Source of the DNA: Eleusine coracana subsp. coracana
Lineage: Eukaryota; Streptophyta; Magnoliopsida; Poales; Poaceae
NCBI GenBank assembly: GCA_032690845.1
Contig: CM064433.1
Coordinates: 39,182,658-39,246,657, forward strand
Reading direction: 5' to 3'
DNA length: 64,000 nucleotides
Shown here: one piece after another, positions 57,388 to 64,000 of the stretch
Layout: the number at the start of each line of letters is the position of its first letter
Numbering within the stretch: position 1 is the first letter of the stretch
The notes under the pieces: model-generated
What the model was told of the DNA's origin: nothing
The model's input: the letters and a program-made list of their open reading frames with translations, nothing else
Databases searched by the model: none
Translations under genes and position numbers: made by a program

Positions 57388-58436
57388 CGGGCCGGGCCAG
57401 GGGGGAGGGGCGGTGGAGACGGTAGCCGGCGGTGGGGAACACGCGGCGAGCGGGAGGGTGGTGACTGCGTGCGCGTGGAGGAGGGAGAGGTGACGACGGG
57501 GGGCTGACTGGTGGGGGGAAGCCGGGAACAGTGACGCGCTGGTGCAGGGTCCGATTGGTTGACCGCTTGACCTTTTTCACACCTCGCCTCGATTTGTCCG
57601 GCAGCCCACGGATTTTCGGTCAACTGTATATCTCGGTGATACTCGAACTTTAATTAATGATTTCTTTCAGATTTTCGAATTTGGACATTATACTCTTCGT
57701 TTCGAAAATTTGATCGACATTGCACTCCATTCTTAGAAAACGATAGAAAATTTTAGTTGAACTATTTTCATATGATTGTATAATTTATTTGGTCTTTATA
57801 TTTCTAACTACAAAGATTTCTTCGACCTCATCAAGAACCATAAAATACAAGATATAAGAGAAAAAATTATCCAATACCTAATGACATTTATAAAATTCAC
57901 ACTATCTTCAAAGGAATGGTGTTAATATTAATTCTAGTGAATTAAAACTAGATTTTCTTCAAATATAGTTAACTCTTAGCAACAAAAGTAATGAAATATA
58001 GTTGTTTCATGCATTACAAGATTATAAGATGTTGCTTGGGAGCATCGATGTTGTCATGATTTTCGGTCGAAACAATAACTTGACTTCTTAATGAGCTTAA
58101 AATTGCAAGGCAATGAAATGATGTAAGTATTGATGTACTTTGATTTGTAATTATTTTGAAATTTTTTGACACCAGTTATTCTTGAAATTGGATAATATAA
58201 GTGATAAACAAATTCTTCTCCCTCGTCGCTGCAGAAAACATACCTGAAAATTCCTGGCACGTACAAAATTTGTTGCACAATCACAGACCCGTCTCGTCGT
58301 ATCAGACGGTTGACATTCGCAGAAACACTTGCCAAACGTCCGACGACTCGTACACCCCAAAAACCCAACCCTTTTCTTATCCCCGCACCCATCCGCCGCC
58401 CGCCGGCCATCTCCCACCCCCGCGCCCGCCGGCGAG
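57388..58436. promoter_or_regulatory. Divergent promoter region of SEC12-like and SerRS genes
   Basis: The start codons of the two genes lie 1049 bases apart, facing outward, so this stretch must hold both promoters and leaders. Both ends are GC-rich leaders and the middle is AT-rich. No single TATA box can be assigned with confidence. Confidence 0.6.
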
Positions 58437-61400
58437 ATGCTGACCTGCGGGCGCTTCCTCTCCTCCTCGGCCGCCACCACCACGGCCTCTTTCTTCCCGC
58501 TCCGTACCCTGACCCGGTCCCTCCTCCGCCGCCCTCCTCCTCGCCTCCTCTCTTCCGCCGCCTCGGCCGCCGCCACCGCCGTTGAGCCCGACACCAAAGG
58601 TATAAGCTAGAACCTGAACCACTACGGTGTTGTCTTGGCGAGGTTGAGCAATCTAAGCTTCGGGTTTGGTTGCAGGGGGCGCTGGTGGAGGTGCCAGTGC
58701 GCCGAAGCCGCAGTGGAAGGCGGCCATCGACTTCAAGTGGATCCGGGACAACAGGGACGCTGTCGCGGCCAACATCCAAAACAGGAACTCCGCCGCCAAC
58801 CTCGACCTCGTCCTCCAGCTCTACGACGAGTACCTAGCTCTGCAGAAGGTCAGGGGCTTGTCAGTGACATTGTTTTCTGTTGCAATTGTTCGTGCTGTCT
58901 AATTTCGCTACGTTAGATGGGAGTGGTGAACAAGCTTGCGTTTTGATAGGTCAGGTTCTAGTGTGAGGTTTGCCAGGCCTTTGAATGGTGTGGGTCTTAT
59001 GGTTACCGGAATTGGACTCAGCAAAATTTGTCTTTGAACTTGCTATAGTCGTCCTACGGTTTGATTTATCAAGTGGCGTGGACATTTTGTGACTGTAGTT
59101 GATGACGTGGCTATTTTAATTCACTATATTCGTCTGGTTAGCAAAAAATTAAAACAGAGTTGAAAGGCTGAGCATAGATTAGCATTTTCTATTTGTAATA
59201 TGACTTATCTTTTGGCCTTAGCATTAATCACACTTCTTTGTCTATGTTATGGGCAGGCCTTTGGGCCGTGTTACTGTAGCAGCCCGGTTTACTGTAGCGT
59301 CGCGGTTACTGTGGAGTCGTCCTTGCTTAGCCGTCAAGTTAGGTTAGTTAGAATTAGGGCCAACTCTACCTCTATATAAAGAGAGGCACGGCAGTCATTT
59401 GGAATCAACCAATCAATCAATAAAGAAACAATTCTCCCAATCCCCTAATGTCTCTCAAGCTCTAGGCAAAGCATAAGACCTAATTATCCTTACCCATTAC
59501 ATCTGATATCAGATTGCCAAGGATCCCTTCCCATGGCTTTTGTTGCCAATTTACCACCAAAATCATGCTCTGATATGAGCCTTAGAGAATTGATCGATTT
59601 GCTTAAGGCACGACTAGAAGCAAAGGAGGAGGCTGCCAACCATGCAGCACTGCTGGCCCAACCTGTTATGGTTGTGCCCGCAGCAAAAGAGACGAAGGTT
59701 GAATGTGCAGCAGTGCTGGTCCAAACTATTGTGGTGGTGTCATAGGCGGCGGCTATCCCTTCATCCTCGCTGTTCTTGGCTGCCCCATCTGTACCCATAC
59801 GGAGGAAGAAGACAAAGAAGAACGTTACTGCTGCACCATTGCGACAATCTCCAAGTTGTCGACCAATGGCGTGCCTCTGGTTGTGTGGAGCACGGCGAAA
59901 ATGCACACACAATCCTTGCACTCATCCTGCAGCCATCCAATGCAAAAGCAAGAGAAGCATCCATACTGCTCCCTGCTGGTTCCAAATGAAATCAGCAAAT
60001 TCATCAACATCAAGCAGCACAGCGAGCTCACTTCTTTCACCTTGGACTATTGCTGCTGATCTTTATGCAGCAGCACCGAAGCCAAACTATCCTATCGTCA
60101 TAGGGATATCAAGGTTTGCAGCCATGGTCTCCACCACAGCTCGAGGCGAGCTGTCTTCGAAGGAGGGAGGAGATGTTATGGGCAGGCCTTTGTGCCGTGT
60201 TACTGTAGCAGCCCGGTTCACTGTAGCGTCGCGGTTACTGTAGAGTCGCCCTGCTTAGCCGTCAAGTTAGGTTAGTTAGAATTAGGGCCAGCTCTACCTC
60301 TATATAAAGAGAGGCACGGCAGTCATTTGGAATCAACCAATCAATCAATAAAGAAACAATTCTCCCAATCCCCTAATGTCTCCCAAGCTCTAGGCAAAGC
60401 ATAAGGCCTAATTATCCTTACCCATTACAGCCTATTAGATTGAAATTCAATCAAACACAAATTCCATTGACTCAAATTATGGCAAAAAATGTGGCTTAGA
60501 TTTTAAGAAAGCCAATGCTCAAGAAAGCTAGAATGTGAGAACTCTGACAAAACCTGTAGATGTTATTAAGCTCTTGTAGATATCTCCAGTTCTGCATTAT
60601 GCTATGTCAAAATTTTGAATTAAGGCATGTTGTACTTATTTCTTGAAAGGTTAAGCTTTATCTGGCCTTGGTAGCTACTTTGATATTGCCCTTTTGTCGT
60701 TGTGTACTCATGATTGTGAATCTATGTTGCACAATTTTTAAGAACCTCAAGCCTCAAGATCTTGATTGTGCACTATTGTTAATGCTGGACATCTGCCAAT
60801 TTCTTTTAAACATCTCCATTCTAGTTTCTGTGGAAGACACGTTCAATAATTAAAAATGTGTATATGTATGCAATTGTTCATTGCTTATTCAGTTTGAGAA
60901 TGTAATATGGTGGTAACAAAAGTATGGAAACAATTCCTAATTATGACAGATGGCAGGAGGTCGAACGACTCCGAGCTGAACGAAATGCAGTTGCTAACAA
61001 GATGAAAGGGAAACTAGACCCTTCTGTACGCCAAGCTCTTGTTGAAGAAGGTAAAGTGAGCATTTTCAAAACTCAATCATTGGCAACTAGAAGAATTTTT
61101 ACTCATTTGGATTACTGCAGGTAAGAACTTGAAAGAAGCACTTATCACACTAGAAGAGGATCTTGTTCAGCTGAGCGACAAGCTGCAACTAGAAGCACAA
61201 AGTATTCCTAATTCCACACATCCAGATGTTCCTGTTGGGGGTGAGGAAAGCTCTGTTGTGAGAACGGAGGTAGTACATTTTTGTACATATTTCCTGCTTC
61301 TTTTGCACTTTGTACATTTGATGATTTCTTTTGCTTGAACTCTGCAGGTAGGCAATCAGAGGAACTTCAGTTTCATGATCAAAGATCATTTTCAGCTAGG

Positions 61401-63416
61401 AAAGGAACTTGATTTGTTTGATTTTGATGCAGCGGCTGAGGTATAACTGTGACAAATTTGTGTTCTCTTTAATCAAGTCGTTCAATAAGAGATTTGGTTA
61501 TGTACCTGAAAAACTGAACTGCATGATGACAGATAAATAGATCTGAAATTCTCTGTATAAATTATCTAGTTAATATGCCTGGTGTTATGCAGTTGTTATG
61601 TAAGTGGATAAATAGTTTGGTCCTCCTCACTTTACAATCGTTCTATTCCACATTGATCAGGTCAGTGGTTCTAAGTTCTACTACTTAAAGAATGAAGCTG
61701 TTTTGTTAGAGATGGCCCTTGTAAATTGGGCTATTTCAGAGGTCTCAAAGAAGGGTTTCACACCACTCATAACTCCAGAAATAGTGAGGTCATCTGTTGT
61801 CGAGAAATGTGGCTTCCAGCCAAGGGCTCAGAACACTCAGGTACAATCTCCATTACTAAACATATTATTCTATTTAGTTATTTACCTTGTCAAAATTATG
61901 GAAATTGCCACTATTGCGTATCATTGGTAATGTGATACATTTGCTTTAGTCGCTGTTTTGTATTGTTGATTGCTTCTGGTGGTTGCAAATTTTGTTCTGT
62001 TTTGGACATCAACCGCAGTCTCTAAAACAAAATGATTAACCACTAAGTTTTGAAACATAATCTTAGGAAACTACACACCATTGTTAGATCATGAATTTCA
62101 ATATCCAGAAGGATATCTGTAACCAGATTTAATAATTATTTGGCAGGGCACATTTGAGGCAGTGTTTTGATTATTCATGATATCCCCCCCCCCCCCCCCC
62201 CCCCCCCCCCCAACCCCAAAGTTAATATGGTGTTCTATGCTGTTAAATTTAATAATTTCAGTACACCTTTGTTTCACACAAGCTGTAAGCTGTTGTGAAT
62301 GCTTAGTGCTTGCACTTTCTTTTGTAGGTCTATTCAATTGAGAACAGTGATCAGTGTCTCATAGGCACTGCTGAAATTCCTGTTGGAGGCATCCACATGG
62401 ACTCTATTCTTCTTGAATCTTCGTTGCCTTTAAAATATGTAGCCTATTCACACTGTTTCCGCACGGAAGCTGGTGCAGCAGGTGCTGCCACTAGGTCAGT
62501 ATCTTCCCTTCTTAGTTCTTACCTTAAGATTTTCTTTAGATTTATGAAGTTTGACCTTGTTACGAACATGAAATATACTGGCACTTGTTTTGGTTCTTCT
62601 ATTTCGTGCCACCAAAATTTGCTCTTAATTGCTAATTGATAAGCAGACTGACACTTTTTTTTTGCTTTTTCTTAAATCTCTAAGTTTTGGTCATTTTATC
62701 TTGAACAGGGGCCTCTATCGGGTACATCAATTTAGCAAGGTTGAAATGTTCATATTCTGTCGTCCAGAAGAAAGTGACAAATGGCATGAAGAACTTATTA
62801 CAATTGAAGAGGATCTGTATGCATCACTTGGACTTCATTTCAAGTACGTCATATTCCTATCAAATTCACTAACAGTCTGTCTTAGCCAAAAAAACATTCA
62901 TGCCACTGACATACTAATGTCAATGCTTACAGAACTTTGGATATGGCAACTGGAGATTTGGGTGCACCAGCCTACAGGAAGTTTGACATTGAGGCATGGA
63001 TGCCAGGCCTTGAGAGATATGGTGAGGTAATGGAGAAGTTTTTCAAGCCTTTATATCTTTTGCCCGTTTTGCCTCTTCTGCCTATTTTGTGCAATCGTGT
63101 CCTGATGTTTCCTTCTGATATAAACCTGCAGATCTCCAGTGCATCGAACTGCACAGACTATCAAAGCAGGCGACTTGGCATCCGTTACCGTCCAGCACCT
63201 CCAGAGTCTCCACCGGCGAATGCCAAGAAAGGGAAAGGAGCTGGCTCTGGGCCAACTCAGTACCTCCACACCCTCAACGCAACGGCTGTTGCAGTTCCCC
63301 GCCTCATCGTTTGCATTTTAGAGAACTTTCAACAGGAAGATGGTTCAGTTGTGATACCGGAACCTTTAAGGCCATTCATGGGTGGACTTGATGTGCTCTC
63401 TCCAAAACCCAAGTGA
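58437..63416 (+). CDS. Seryl-tRNA synthetase, chloroplast/mitochondrial
   Basis: Ten exons: 58437-58599, 58676-58848, 60957-61050, 61121-61269, 61348-61440, 61661-61840, 62328-62494, 62709-62843, 62933-63026, 63132-63416. All junctions are GT-AG and phases agree; 1533 bp, 510 residues, the usual length. The enzyme charges tRNA-Ser with serine in the organelles. The first 50 residues are rich in R, S and A (LRTLTRSLLRRPPPRLLSSA), a transit peptide. Then come the tRNA-binding coiled-coil arm (DFKWIRDNRDAVAANIQNRN to about residue 190) and the class II core: a motif 1 region (LEMALVNWAISEVSKKGFTP), TAEIP for serine binding, motif 2 (HCFRTEAG...YRVHQFSKVE, about 328-355), TDYQSRRLGIRY, and motif 3 (LNATAVAVPRLIVCILENFQ, about 465-484). 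In motif 3 the common NGSA is NATA. The ATG at 58437 is chosen because the transit peptide starts there; the frame is open upstream. Confidence 0.95.
59245..60429 (+). mobile_element. Complete miniature LTR retrotransposon (TRIM-like) in SerRS intron 2
   Basis: LTRs 59245-59501 and 60174-60429 (TGTTATGGGC...CCCATTACA) differ at about seven or eight positions. Next to the left LTR lies a primer-site-like TGATATCAGATTG (59504), similar to the tRNA-Met site TGGTATCAGAGC. A polypurine tract (aaggagggaggaga) directly precedes the right LTR. The flanks gtcta and gccta are a five-base duplication with one change. The 672-base interior has one short gag-start-like frame (MAFVANLPPKSCSDMSLREL) but no pol. 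It has the same orientation as the host gene and lies in its largest intron. Confidence 0.92.
62184..62211. repeat. Poly-C tract (28 C) in SerRS intron 6
   Basis: 28 consecutive C. True length may differ because of sequencing slippage. Confidence 0.85.
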
Positions 63417-64000
63417 TCCTAAGTGAGCCCACGATACGGAGTATTAAGCTCATGATACGGGTGGAACTGATGTGCCTCCCCAAACTACTAAGGCTGTACA
63501 AGTGATCCCGGAGTCACCATAATTTTGTGTTCTCTGATTTTTGACTCCTGCTTGACTTAGCAACACATTTTCTTTTTTGCTTGTTGAGCTTTGTAAGCTA
63601 GAGTACACTGGTCTGCGTAACATTAATTACATTGATTCTGCATTTTGAGCGGAATTAGTTGAATTAACTAAGAGCATCTTCAAGAGAGTCTCACAAACTC
63701 TCTCTAAATCAAATTAATGGGGTTTAATCTAAAAAATCATCTGCAAAAACTTCCCAAAACAACTCACATTTATTCTTTCTCTAAATTCATTTTTATTTGT
63801 AGCTAGAAATGAGAGGAAAATTAGGGCTCCCAATCCTTATATTTAGAAGGAAATTAATGTTGTTATAGTTTTAGATGTTGACATGGTCCAATTAAAAGTT
63901 TTTATGATTTATTTTTAAACAGAACTGTTGGAGAAGACACAAAAACTTCTTTTTAATAATTTTTGGACTGCTACTAAAGACACTTTTTTAAATTAATTTC
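63417..64000. other. 3' flank of SerRS, with MITE-like start
   Basis: The first 250 bases contain the 3' UTR. At about 63670 the sequence gagcatcttcaagagagtc resembles the left end of a common grass MITE family that starts with GAGCATCTCCAA; its other end would be outside the window. Confidence 0.4.

Noticed and set aside
56840..57580. 246-codon open frame on the minus strand
   Set aside because: Overlaps SEC12-like exons 1 and 2 in the wrong frame and reads through the intron.
1..64000. CRISPR arrays, bacterial operons, riboswitches
   Set aside because: Nothing of the kind is seen; repeats are transposon-derived or simple tandem duplications in a plant genome.

Overview
This is a gene-poor, transposon-rich stretch of plant nuclear DNA, almost certainly from a grass. 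The reasons are: cereal-type N-hydroxycinnamoyltransferase (BAHD) genes, intron-rich genes with plant splice sites, GC-rich first exons, a plant tRNA-Ala, and typical grass repeats (Stowaway, Harbinger, CACTA and hAT elements, Cassandra, giant LTRs with GC-rich promoters). A panicoid grass is my guess, not a demonstrated assignment.

Layout. 0-10 kb is retroelement DNA: a decayed Ty3/gypsy pol on +, then a large minus-strand LTR element with two gag-like remnants, a tRNA-Met primer site and a 2.7 kb LTR. 10-12 kb holds an unidentified exon-like fragment and a 5'-truncated LINE with perfect 17-bp target duplications. 12-44.4 kb is a decayed cluster of one gene family: six BAHD acyltransferase copies or remnants. 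One looks intact (12045-13352, +) and one is almost intact but ends early (43069-44367, -). The others are broken: one is split by a 6.1-kb insertion at its catalytic HXXXD motif, two remnants meet tail to tail, and one is cut up by further elements. Between them lie hAT, CACTA, Stowaway-like, Harbinger and Helitron-like pieces and a complete Cassandra TRIM whose LTRs carry 5S-rRNA-like sequence.

45-64 kb is the stable part: tRNA-Ala(AGC); an array of degenerate repeats built partly from the 5' flank of the next gene; an intronless ATL-type RING-H2 ubiquitin ligase; and a divergent pair made of a 10-exon SEC12-like WD40 membrane protein (398 aa, -) and a 10-exon organellar seryl-tRNA synthetase (510 aa, +). 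The second intron of the synthetase gene carries a young, complete miniature LTR element.

The genes do not form a pathway. BAHD enzymes of this subfamily make hydroxycinnamic acid amides of amines, used in defence. The ATL protein would act in ubiquitin signalling at a membrane, the SEC12-like protein in ER export, and the synthetase in organellar translation. The exon models of the two spliced genes were made by hand from GT/AG sites and keep an open frame throughout.
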